Notes under the pieces: model-generated
The model's input: only the letters and a program-made list of their open reading frames with translations
The model's database searches: none
What the model was told of the DNA's origin: nothing
Part shown: one piece after another, positions 57,574 to 64,000 of the stretch
Layout: the number at the start of each line of letters is the position of its first letter
Position numbering within the stretch: the first letter of the stretch is position 1
Source: Actinomyces naeslundii
GTDB taxonomy: Bacteria; Actinomycetota; Actinomycetes; Actinomycetales; Actinomycetaceae
Direction of reading: 5' to 3'
Length of the DNA stretch: 64,000 nt
NCBI RefSeq assembly: GCF_001956585.1
Contig: NZ_MSRR01000007.1
Location: 92,367 to 156,366, forward strand
Made by a program: the position numbers and the translations under genes

Positions 57574-58394
57574 GACAGCCCCTCCGTTCGCACCTGGGCT
57601 CCCACCAGCTCGGTGAAGCGCTGCTCGAGATCCCCACCCGCGGCGACCTGCTCAGTCGTCCCTGCAGCGACAACCCGGCCGGCATTGATGATGGCAACGT
57701 GGTCGCACAAGCGCTGCACAGTGGCCATGACGTGACTGGAGATGACCACGGTGCCGCCGGCGGCGGCATAGTCCCGCAGGATCGCCTGGATCGTCTGGGC
57801 CGAGATCGGGTCGACGGCCTCGAAGGGCTCGTCCAGGACCAGGATGGACGGCGAGTGCACCATGGCGCAGGCCAGGTGGATCTTCTTACGCATACCCGCC
57901 GAGTAGTCGGCCACCAGAGTAGTCCCGGCCTCCCACAGCCCCAGCACCTTGACCAGCTCGGTCGCCCGGGGCACGACCACGTCGCGCTTGAGCCCACGCA
58001 GGAGTCCGGAATAGGTGACGAGCTCAAGACCGTTCAAGCGGTCGAAGGTTCGCAGCCCATCGGGCAGAACTCCTAGGAGGGCCTTGGCCCGCCGAGGCTC
58101 GGCCCACACGTCGACACCGTGGACCAGCGCCTGTCCAGCATCGGGACGCAGCAACCCAGTGGCCATCGACAGGCTGGTCGTCTTGCCGGCACCGTTGGGG
58201 CCGACGATGCCGTAGAAGCTGGAGACGGGGATGTCGAGACTGAGGCGATCCACCGCGACCTTGCGGTCGAAGGTCTTAACCAGCCCCACCATCTGGAGTG
58301 CCGGCACGGAGCCGGAGCCGGGCGCTGGCCCGGCCAGGGCGGCGGCCACGCCGGGGCCGTCGGGCTGATTCGCCGCAGATGTGAAAGCAGACAT
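57549..58394 (-). CDS. ABC transporter ATP-binding protein
   Basis: 281 residues. Walker A GPNGAGKTTSLS, Q-loop region LPDGLRTFDRL, signature-type DYSAGMRKKIHLA in place of LSGGQ, Walker B ILVLDEPFEAVDP and the switch His ISSHVM. The altered signature is typical of ABC-2-type exporter ATPases. A 32-residue Ala/Pro/Gly N-terminus precedes the domain. An AAGCGCTT palindrome (58408-58415) lies just upstream of the start. Confidence 0.93.
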   Translation of the reverse strand: MSAFTSAANQPDGPGVAAALAGPAPGSGSVPALQMVGLVKTFDRKVAVDRLSLDIPVSSFYGIVGPNGAGKTTSLSMATGLLRPDAGQALVHGVDVWAEPRRAKALLGVLPDGLRTFDRLNGLELVTYSGLLRGLKRDVVVPRATELVKVLGLWEAGTTLVADYSAGMRKKIHLACAMVHSPSILVLDEPFEAVDPISAQTIQAILRDYAAAGGTVVISSHVMATVQRLCDHVAIINAGRVVAAGTTEQVAAGGDLEQRFTELVGAQVRTEGLSWLRPSSS

Positions 58395-58558
58395 GCTTCT
58401 ACTGTAAAAGCGCTTACTTATTCAGCCCTCCACCGGCAGGAGGAGATCGAGGGCCCCGGCCTACTCCTTCCACCCCTCCTTGAGCATTATCAGTAACAGC
58501 CTGCGAGACGCAGCGCCTTGCAGGTCGAGGCTGATACGTGAACCGGGGACGCGTACAT

Positions 58559-58607
58559 GATTCCGGTCCGCTGCTACACCTCAGCGGAGTGGCAACGGAC
58601 CGGAATC
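58559..58607 (-). terminator. Hairpin terminator after hup
   Basis: A perfect 12-base stem (58559-58570 with 58596-58607) and 25-base loop begin 28 bases beyond the hup stop in its direction of transcription. It separates hup from the ABC exporter genes. Confidence 0.7.
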
Positions 58608-58634
58608 AGGATGTCAGGGGCGTGGCCCCACGTA

Positions 58635-58916
58635 TCACTCGGCGACAGCCTTCTTCAGCGAGGAGCCGACGGTGACCTTGACACCGTAGCCGGCGGGGAT
58701 CTGGATCTCCTCACCGGTACGGGGGTTACGGCCGGTGCGTGCGGCACGCTCGACGCGCTCGATACCCATGAGGCCGGTGATCTTCACGGCCTCACCCTTA
58801 GCGACGTTCTCAACGAGGACATCCTGGAAGGCTCCCAGGAAGGCGTCGGCGTCGGTCTTGGTCAGGCCGGCCTTCTCGGCGATGGCGGCGATGAGCTCGG
58901 TGCGGTTGACGGACAT
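58635..58916 (-). CDS. hup: HU-family nucleoid protein
   Basis: 93-residue histone-like DNA-bending protein. The ATG at 58916 (MSVNRTELIAAIAEKAGL) is chosen; the open frame upstream is non-family. The beta-arm signature GRNPRTGEEIQIPAGYGVKV and the FLGAFQDVLVENVAKGEAV helices are complete. There is no Lys/Ala-rich C-terminal tail as in mycobacterial HU. Transcribed alone, between nanE and the exporter genes. Confidence 0.96.
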   Translation of the reverse strand: MSVNRTELIAAIAEKAGLTKTDADAFLGAFQDVLVENVAKGEAVKITGLMGIERVERAARTGRNPRTGEEIQIPAGYGVKVTVGSSLKKAVAE

Positions 58917-59106
58917 GTCTTCCCTCTCGATCGTGGACGGACACCCTTGTGTGGTGCCACTTCTGGCAACGCTACGCATAAAACCTTGGGTTTGTCAGGT
59001 CAGACCGGAGTGTCGCGCTGGATAGCGAGTAACAATTCGCACATTTGCACCCCAGCAGTCACACCTGTCACACACAGAGCAAGTCGCGGAACGACGCCGT
59101 TTCTGC

Positions 59107-59856
59107 TCAGCCCTTCCAGACGGCGCCCGGAAGCGCGTTCGCGAACCACGACGTGATAGTGGTCGGATGGGTGATCGCGGTGCCGACGACGACGGCGAAG
59201 GCTCCGTGCTCCATGGCGGCTGCAGCCTGCGCAGGGGTATGAACCCTGCCCTCGACGACGAGCGGGATCTCCGCGATACCGACGACCTGGTCGACGAGCT
59301 CAAGATCGGGGCCGTCGGTCTTGGGACGCTCCCCGGTGTAGCCGGCCAAGGTGGTCCCGAGGATGTCGACCCCGGCGTCCTGGGCGGCTTTGGCGTCATC
59401 CAGGGACCCGCAGTCGGCCATGATGAGGACCTCAGGGCGAGCCTGCCGGAGGCCCTCGACGGTCTGGGCGAGGCTCAGCCCGTCAGGACGGGGACGGCGA
59501 GTGCCGTCCAGGGCCACGATCTGGCTGCCGGTGGCGGCCACGGCAATGGCATGGGTGAGGGTGGGAGTGATGAAGACGCCGTCGTGGCCGTCCTTCCACA
59601 GACCGATGACGGGTACGTCGACGTGCTGGCAGATGAGGGCCAGATCCGCCAGGCCCTGAGCACGGATGCCGACGGCACCGCCGGCGACACAGGCCTGGGC
59701 CACCTCGTCCATGGTGCGGGGATCCCGCATCGGCTCACCCGGATAGGCCTGGGCGGAGGCGATGAGCCCGCCCCTCAAGCGCTCCAGGACGGGATGGAGG
59801 CCGGCGGAGGCGGCCTGCGCATCCGTTGACGACTGTGATGATGACTGCTCGGTCAT
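59107..59856 (-). CDS. nanE: N-acetylmannosamine-6-phosphate 2-epimerase
   Basis: Converts ManNAc-6-P to GlcNAc-6-P. TIM barrel, 249 residues from the ATG at 59856. Motifs: LRGGLIASAQAYPGEPMRDP, GGAVGIRAQGLADL, VPVIGLWKDGHD, IVALDGTRRPRPDG (catalytic Asp/Arg region), IMADCGSLDDAKAAQDAGVD and GTTLAGYT. The N-terminal ~20 residues are Ser/Gln-rich and extra. 35 bases downstream of nanK in the nanA-nanK-nanE order. Confidence 0.94.
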   Translation of the reverse strand: MTEQSSSQSSTDAQAASAGLHPVLERLRGGLIASAQAYPGEPMRDPRTMDEVAQACVAGGAVGIRAQGLADLALICQHVDVPVIGLWKDGHDGVFITPTLTHAIAVAATGSQIVALDGTRRPRPDGLSLAQTVEGLRQARPEVLIMADCGSLDDAKAAQDAGVDILGTTLAGYTGERPKTDGPDLELVDQVVGIAEIPLVVEGRVHTPAQAAAAMEHGAFAVVVGTAITHPTTITSWFANALPGAVWKG

Positions 59857-59891
59857 AGGTATGTCCTGTCTGATGGTGCCGAAGCCGATGG

Positions 59892-60926
59892 CTACGGGCG
59901 GTGGTTGTCGTTGTTGCCGGCCAGGGCGAGGGCGCCGCGAGCCGCACCGATGATCGGCGCGGTGGTTCCCAAGGTGGCAGGAATGATCTTGATGGGGGCC
60001 AGGGGGTCGATGATCTCTGCGGCGAAGGTCCGCCGCAGAGGCTCCCACCACAGGTCGCCCGCTCGGGCCAGACCGCCGGAGACGACGACGACGTCGGGGT
60101 CGATGACGGTCACCAGGCCTGCCAGCGCCCGTGCCAGGCACACCGCTGAGTCGCGGTAGACCTCCTGAGCGATGACGTCCCCCGCATCGGCGCGCCTCTC
60201 CACCTCGCGGGCGTCGGGCACTTCAGGATCTCCCCCCTTGGCCAGGTAGCGGCGGTGGATCTGCGGACCAGCGGCAATGGCCTCCAGGTGCCCCTGCCTA
60301 CCGCAGGTGCAGGGCTCGCCCTGCGCACCGGGCACGGGCACGTGAGCGATCTCGCCGGCCACGTGGTGGGCGCCCCTGCGGGTTCGTCCCTCGATGACGA
60401 GGGCGCCGCCGACCCCGGTGCCCACGGCCACCATGAGGACGACCTCGGCCCCGGTGCCGGCGCCGAGCCAGGCCTCACCGGAGGCATAGGCATCGACGTC
60501 GTTCTCGACATGGACCGGCAGCACGCCCAACCCTGCAGCGGCAAGTCGCTCCCGCACACCGGCGGCGACCTGCGTGCCGGCCCAGCCGGTGATGGCATCG
60601 GTGGCGGACAGGATCGTCCCGCTCTCCACGTCAACGACACCGGCGGTCCCGACGCCAACCGCAATGATCGGCACGGCCCGACCAGGATCCTGGTGAGTCC
60701 CTGTCGTGGCGACTTTCTGCACCAGAGCGCTGATGGCATCGAGCATGGCGTCAGGGCCGTCGTGGGCAGGGGTTGGACAGGAGGACACCGGACCTTGCAG
60801 GGCGCCATTGACGTCCACCAGAGCGGCAGCCATCTTGGTGCCGCCAAGATCGAGGCCGACGACGAGCGGGGCCTGTCCGGACGGTGACGGGATATTGGTG
60901 GCGGATGGGGGGACATCCTGGGTCAT
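59892..60926 (-). CDS. nanK: ROK-family N-acetylmannosamine kinase
   Basis: Phosphorylates ManNAc at O6. 344 residues from the ATG at 60926 (a GTG lies one codon earlier). It has the nucleotide-binding GLDLGGTKMAAALVD, ENDVDAYASGEAWLGAG, and a zinc segment EPCTCGRQGHLEAIA. The last ligand is GH where many ROK kinases have GC, a known variation. Assignment to ManNAc rests on the nanA/nanE neighbours; other sugar kinase activity is possible. It is about 185 bases from nanA, room for a second promoter. Confidence 0.88.
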   Translation of the reverse strand: MTQDVPPSATNIPSPSGQAPLVVGLDLGGTKMAAALVDVNGALQGPVSSCPTPAHDGPDAMLDAISALVQKVATTGTHQDPGRAVPIIAVGVGTAGVVDVESGTILSATDAITGWAGTQVAAGVRERLAAAGLGVLPVHVENDVDAYASGEAWLGAGTGAEVVLMVAVGTGVGGALVIEGRTRRGAHHVAGEIAHVPVPGAQGEPCTCGRQGHLEAIAAGPQIHRRYLAKGGDPEVPDAREVERRADAGDVIAQEVYRDSAVCLARALAGLVTVIDPDVVVVSGGLARAGDLWWEPLRRTFAAEIIDPLAPIKIIPATLGTTAPIIGAARGALALAGNNDNHRP

Positions 60927-61111
60927 GACGCTCTCCAAGAGGCTTGTCCGGCACGGGCGCCGGTCAGAGACGGAATGGGTTGAGTTGAGACGGCGGCGGC
61001 TCAGGACCAGCCGGAACAAGGAGTGTGGGCAGCACAGTCCGCCGACGCCAATGACGGCCGCGCCCCCGCCCCCTCGTCATCGAGGCAGTCGGACACGCAG
61101 CCGCCAGGGGG

Positions 61112-62032
61112 TCAGATGAGGCCCTGCGCCTTGACGATCTCCAGGACCGCGTCCTTGGTCTCGCCCTTGAGCGCCTGGACCGGGAAGGCCATCTCGTTCG
61201 TGGCGATGATCCCAATCGCCTCCATCGCGGTCTTGAAGGCACCAATGCCGGTGGCGTCGGCCGAGCGCCCCTGGGGAACGAAGACGATCTCGAAGCCGGC
61301 GCAGACCTCATCCTGAAGGCGACGGACCTCGTCCCACTTACCCTCGCGGGAGGCCTTCCACATCTCGGTGTAACGGACCGGGTCCACGTTGCCGTAGCCC
61401 GGGACGAGACCATCAGCGCCGAGCAGGAGCATGCCGTCGACGACGCACTCATGGCCGGTCAGGAGAGCCAGCGGGTGGCCGGCGGCCTCGTTGGCCGCAA
61501 CCAGCCGGCGGAAGGCGACGTCATTGCCTGAGGAGTCCTTGACGCCGGCGATAACGCCCTCCTTGCCCAGCTCGACGAGGAGGTCGCAGCCGAGCTTGGC
61601 GCCACCAAGACGCACGGGGACGTCGTAGGCGAAGACGGGCACGTCCACGGCCTTCGCGATAGCGCGGAAGTGCTCCTTGATCTCGTCGGCGTCGTTGAGC
61701 GCGTAGAAGGGGCATGTCGCCACGATCGCCTGCGCACCGAGCGAGACGGCGCGACGAGCCTGCTCGATGACACGGTGGGCCGTGGTGTCAATGGCTCCGG
61801 CGAGCACCGGCACCCGGCCCGCAGCCTTCTTGACGACGCGTTCAATGACGGCGTCGCGCTGGGAGTCGGTGAGGTAGGCGACCTCTCCGGAGGACCCCAG
61901 AGCGAACAGGCCATCGACGCCCCCGACGATGAGGTGCTCAACAACCTTGTCCAGGCTGTCGAGGTCTACCTCGCCCTCGGCGGTGAAAGGAGTGACGACC
62001 GGCGGGATGACGCCGGTGAAACGGTTGTCCAT
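61112..62032 (-). CDS. nanA: N-acetylneuraminate lyase (DapA family)
   Basis: Cleaves sialic acid to ManNAc and pyruvate. 306-residue TIM barrel. PPVVTPFTAEGEVDLDSL, GSSGEVAYLT, the catalytic Tyr in FAYDVPVRLGG and the Schiff-base Lys in VIAGVKDSSGND are intact. The fold alone would also fit DapA-like aldolases; the nanK/nanE genes downstream and the sugar importer upstream point to a sialic acid lyase. Confidence 0.88.
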   Translation of the reverse strand: MDNRFTGVIPPVVTPFTAEGEVDLDSLDKVVEHLIVGGVDGLFALGSSGEVAYLTDSQRDAVIERVVKKAAGRVPVLAGAIDTTAHRVIEQARRAVSLGAQAIVATCPFYALNDADEIKEHFRAIAKAVDVPVFAYDVPVRLGGAKLGCDLLVELGKEGVIAGVKDSSGNDVAFRRLVAANEAAGHPLALLTGHECVVDGMLLLGADGLVPGYGNVDPVRYTEMWKASREGKWDEVRRLQDEVCAGFEIVFVPQGRSADATGIGAFKTAMEAIGIIATNEMAFPVQALKGETKDAVLEIVKAQGLI

Positions 62033-62063
62033 GTGGTGTCTCTCTTCATTGAAAGGTTATCGG

Positions 62064-62081
62064 ACGTCTGACATCTGACGT
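62064..62081. promoter_or_regulatory. Candidate operator ahead of nanA
   Basis: The sequence acgtctgacatctgacgt combines two tandem 7-base repeats (tctgaca, tctgacg) with outer arms acgtc/gacgt. It lies 32-49 bases ahead of the nanA ATG in the 173-base gap after the permease genes. A GntR/NanR-type repressor is a reasonable guess, but no regulator gene is in the window. Confidence 0.35.
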
Positions 62082-62205
62082 TCAGTAGTATTGTTGCAGA
62101 TCTTCGTTCTCAGCGCCACCCCGGTGCCGGCGATCGCTCGATCACTCGCGTCGCAGGCGCCGGGGCGGCGGGAGGCGGGACTGGGGACAGGCCTGCTACG
62201 GAGGG

Positions 62206-63042
62206 CTACTTGACCGAGCCCTCCGAGAGTCCTCCCGAGATGTGCTTCTGGATGACCATGAAGAAAACGACCGACGGGACGATCACGATCACGGAAGCAG
62301 CCATCATGGCTCCCCAGTCGAGAACCTCCGACCCCTGGAGAGAGTAGAGGCCGACTGCGACGGGCATCCTGTCCGACTCGGTGATGAACAGGAGCGCATA
62401 AAGGAACTCGTTGAACGTATTGATGAAGGTATAGACAGCGGTGGCCACGATCCCCGGAAGGACAATGGGCACAGAGATCTGCCAGAACACCCTGAAACGG
62501 TTCGCCCCATCAACGGCGGCCGCTTCCTCCACCCCGATGGGAACCGTCTGGAAGAAACCGATGAGCATCCAGATCGCATACGGGATCGAGAACGAGAGAT
62601 AGGCAATGATCAGCCCGATGTAACTGTTCATGAGCCCAAGCTTGACCATGGTGATGGTATACGGGATGGCCAGCAGGATCGGCGGGAACATGTAGGTGCC
62701 GATGAGGATCTTGGTCAGCTGCTTCCCGACCCGCGGGAAGAATCGCACGATCCCGTAGGCACCGAGCATTGACACCAAGACCGTGATGACTGTCGAGCAT
62801 CCCGCTATCAGTAGCGAGTTCTTCAGATTCGTCAGGAACCCGATCTCCTCGATCACCTTGCGGTAGTGCTCGAGCGTCGGTGAGGTCGAGAACAGCTGCA
62901 GCGGGTTCTGCGCGAGCTCGTGAGAGGTCTTGAATGATGAGGAGATGACCCACACGAGCGGGAACACCGCAACGAAGGCGGCAACGACGAGAATGAGATA
63001 CACACAGGCTGTCCCCCAAGGACTACGACCAGCACGTCGCAT
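62206..63042 (-). CDS. ABC sugar transporter permease, MalG type
   Basis: 278 residues and six membrane segments; the EAA loop reads VEEAAAVDGANRFRVFWQIS. The end SGGLSEGSVK is typical of CUT1 MalG-like permeases. It starts 3 bases after the partner permease stop. Context with nanA-nanK-nanE points to sialic acid uptake (inference). No ATPase gene is present here. Confidence 0.92.
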   Translation of the reverse strand: MRRAGRSPWGTACVYLILVVAAFVAVFPLVWVISSSFKTSHELAQNPLQLFSTSPTLEHYRKVIEEIGFLTNLKNSLLIAGCSTVITVLVSMLGAYGIVRFFPRVGKQLTKILIGTYMFPPILLAIPYTITMVKLGLMNSYIGLIIAYLSFSIPYAIWMLIGFFQTVPIGVEEAAAVDGANRFRVFWQISVPIVLPGIVATAVYTFINTFNEFLYALLFITESDRMPVAVGLYSLQGSEVLDWGAMMAASVIVIVPSVVFFMVIQKHISGGLSEGSVK

Positions 63043-63045
63043 GAT

Positions 63046-63933
63046 TCAGCCCCTTTCCTTTTCCCAGCGGTTGAGCATCCTGAAGGCACCGAAGGCCAGA
63101 GCCAGCAGGAAGATGAGCAGCAGGATCGTCACCGTGGAGGCGACACCGAGCTGACGCAGGTTCCAGCCCTCCTGATAGGCGAAGATCGGCAGCGTCGTCG
63201 TCCTCTCCCCCGGGCCTCCGCCCGTCAGAAGGAAGAGCATGTCGAAGTTGTTGAAGACCCAGATGGTGCGCAGGATGACCAGCAGCCCAATGACCTCGCG
63301 AATATGGGTGAGCGTGATGAACCTGAACCTCTGCCACCCGGAGGCGCCATCCACCATGGCCGCCTCGTACTGCTCCTGCGGGATGGTCTTGAGGGCCGAG
63401 AGGATGTTCACCATGAACATCGGCGCGCCGAACCAGATGTTGATGAGGAGCGCGACCCAGAGGGTTGTCTCGGGATTGCCCAGCAATGCCATGTTCTTGT
63501 CAGTCAGGCCGAGAGACGTCAGCAGGTTGGGGAGGAACCCGTAGACGTCATTGAGGATCCATTTCCAGGAGAACGCGGTGATGATCGCCGGGAACGCCCA
63601 GGGGACGATGAGGAGCGTGCGGAACAGCCCCGACCCCCGAGGAACCCGGTCCAACGCAAGCGCCAGAACCATCCCCACCGCGAGCTGGCCGATGATCGAC
63701 GCTGCGGTCCACTTGATCGACACCCCGAAGGCGTTCCAGAAGCTGGAGGACCCGAGGAGGTCGGTGTAGTTGGAGATCCCCACCACATGGTAGTTGGTGC
63801 GTAGGAGATTCTTGTCTGTGAATGAGTACCAGATGCTTGAGAAAACCGGGTATATCAGGAGAGCAAGAACAACGATCATTGATGGTGCCACGAAGCAGAC
63901 ACCGGTCCAGTTCATTCGTTTGATGCGTGTCAT
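63046..63933 (-). CDS. ABC sugar transporter permease, MalF type
   Basis: 295 residues from the ATG at 63933 (MTRIKRMNW), set by an AAGGTG site 7 bases ahead; the open frame continues further but is non-family. Six membrane segments. EAA loop: YEAAMVDGASGWQRFRFITL. It also has the SFTDKNLLRTNYHVVGISNY first periplasmic loop of CUT1 permeases. It precedes the MalG partner by 3 bases. The binding protein probably lies just beyond the right edge. Confidence 0.92.
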   Translation of the reverse strand: MTRIKRMNWTGVCFVAPSMIVVLALLIYPVFSSIWYSFTDKNLLRTNYHVVGISNYTDLLGSSSFWNAFGVSIKWTAASIIGQLAVGMVLALALDRVPRGSGLFRTLLIVPWAFPAIITAFSWKWILNDVYGFLPNLLTSLGLTDKNMALLGNPETTLWVALLINIWFGAPMFMVNILSALKTIPQEQYEAAMVDGASGWQRFRFITLTHIREVIGLLVILRTIWVFNNFDMLFLLTGGGPGERTTTLPIFAYQEGWNLRQLGVASTVTILLLIFLLALAFGAFRMLNRWEKERG

Positions 63934-63952
63934 GAGTTCACCTTTCGGACTG

Positions 63953-63984
63953 GGCGGCAGGGGCGCTGTGACGCCCCTACCGCC
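63953..63984 (-). terminator. Intercistronic hairpin ahead of the permease genes
   Basis: A 7-base stem aggggcg/cgcccct (63959-63965 with 63972-63978) extends after one mismatch by five more pairs, with a 6-base loop. It lies between the probable end of an upstream gene and the first permease. Such hairpins commonly protect or attenuate the message after a highly expressed binding-protein gene. Confidence 0.55.
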
Positions 63985-63992
63985 ACGCCGAG

Positions 63993-64000
63993 TCACTTGA
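63993..64000 (-). CDS. Probable 3' end of the upstream binding-protein gene (partial)
   Basis: On the minus strand a Lys codon (63996-63998) is followed by TGA (63993-63995), 60 bases ahead of the permease start. This would fit the last codon of a sugar-binding protein. Only a few bases are visible, so it is a guess from operon layout. Confidence 0.2.

Noticed and set aside
58400..58420. LacI/CcpA-type cre site (AAGCGCTT) ahead of the ABC exporter ATPase
   Set aside because: Only the 8-base core is symmetrical; the flanks do not match a cre consensus, so it is noted within the gene entry only.

Overview
The window is high-GC DNA with dense genes, frequent GTG/TTG starts, 1-4 base stop/start overlaps and typical actinobacterial gene neighbourhoods. 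The gene content points to an oral Actinomyces-like member of the Actinomycetota: a sialic acid catabolic cluster, an alpha-galactoside ABC operon, several ser/lys-rich lipoproteins and an L,D-transpeptidase. The genus is an inference; there is no 16S rRNA gene here. I found no insertion sequence, prophage, integrase or CRISPR array.

Layout. 1-4.9 kb: 3' part of a GH36 alpha-galactosidase followed by an ABC sugar importer (two permeases, then a lipoprotein binding protein). 4.9-6.7 kb: formate-tetrahydrofolate ligase (fhs) on the minus strand, broken by a one-base frameshift in a G run. 6.7-18.1 kb: a minus-strand core block, rnj > pfkB-type kinase > ftsK, then pgsA > cinA > clgR-like > DUF3046 > recA > recX, with a LexA (SOS) box ahead of recA and a plus-strand CapA-like lipoprotein inserted between ftsK and pgsA. 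18.2-18.7 kb: tRNA-Gln(CTG) and three tandem tRNA-Glu(CTC). 18.9-25.5 kb: three related lipoproteins, gltX, a MalY-type C-S lyase and an FAH-family protein. 25.5-31.9 kb: four tandem AgcS sodium/amino acid symporter paralogues. 32.1-40.4 kb: a DUF3516 helicase, a padR/GyrI-like pair with a perfect palindrome at the padR start, a divergent mmuM/mmuP pair, YccF, an orphan ATP-grasp enzyme and a small membrane protein.

40.5-44.7 kb: two identical tRNA-Lys(CTT), a small ORF, a peroxiredoxin, tRNA-Leu(TAG), a probable DUF6348-SUKH fusion protein, a two-TM protein and an ABM-fold monooxygenase. 44.9-54.9 kb: rph-rdgB, an L,D-transpeptidase, a DUF3054 membrane protein, an MBL-fold enzyme of the Rv1339 type, murI, DUF2017, clpS and divergent pncB (the order resembles the mycobacterial Rv1330c-Rv1342c region), then a DUF3039 protein coupled to an SF2 helicase. 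54.9-64 kb: nagB, an ABC exporter pair, hup, then nanE, nanK, nanA and two ABC sugar permeases whose binding protein lies beyond the right edge.

How the genes work together. The right-hand cluster would import sialic acid and convert it through N-acetylmannosamine and its 6-phosphate to GlcNAc-6-P. nagB supplies the last step to fructose-6-P, but the deacetylase nagA is not in the window. mmuP and mmuM form a plausible S-methylmethionine uptake and homocysteine methylation unit. Most of the rest is housekeeping in conserved order. I see no clear-cut undescribed system. The best leads are the four-copy AgcS array with its shared C-terminal tail motif, the DUF6348-SUKH protein, the lipoprotein family whose signal-peptide DNA is much more conserved than the rest, the acidic tail on FtsK, and the fhs frameshift.
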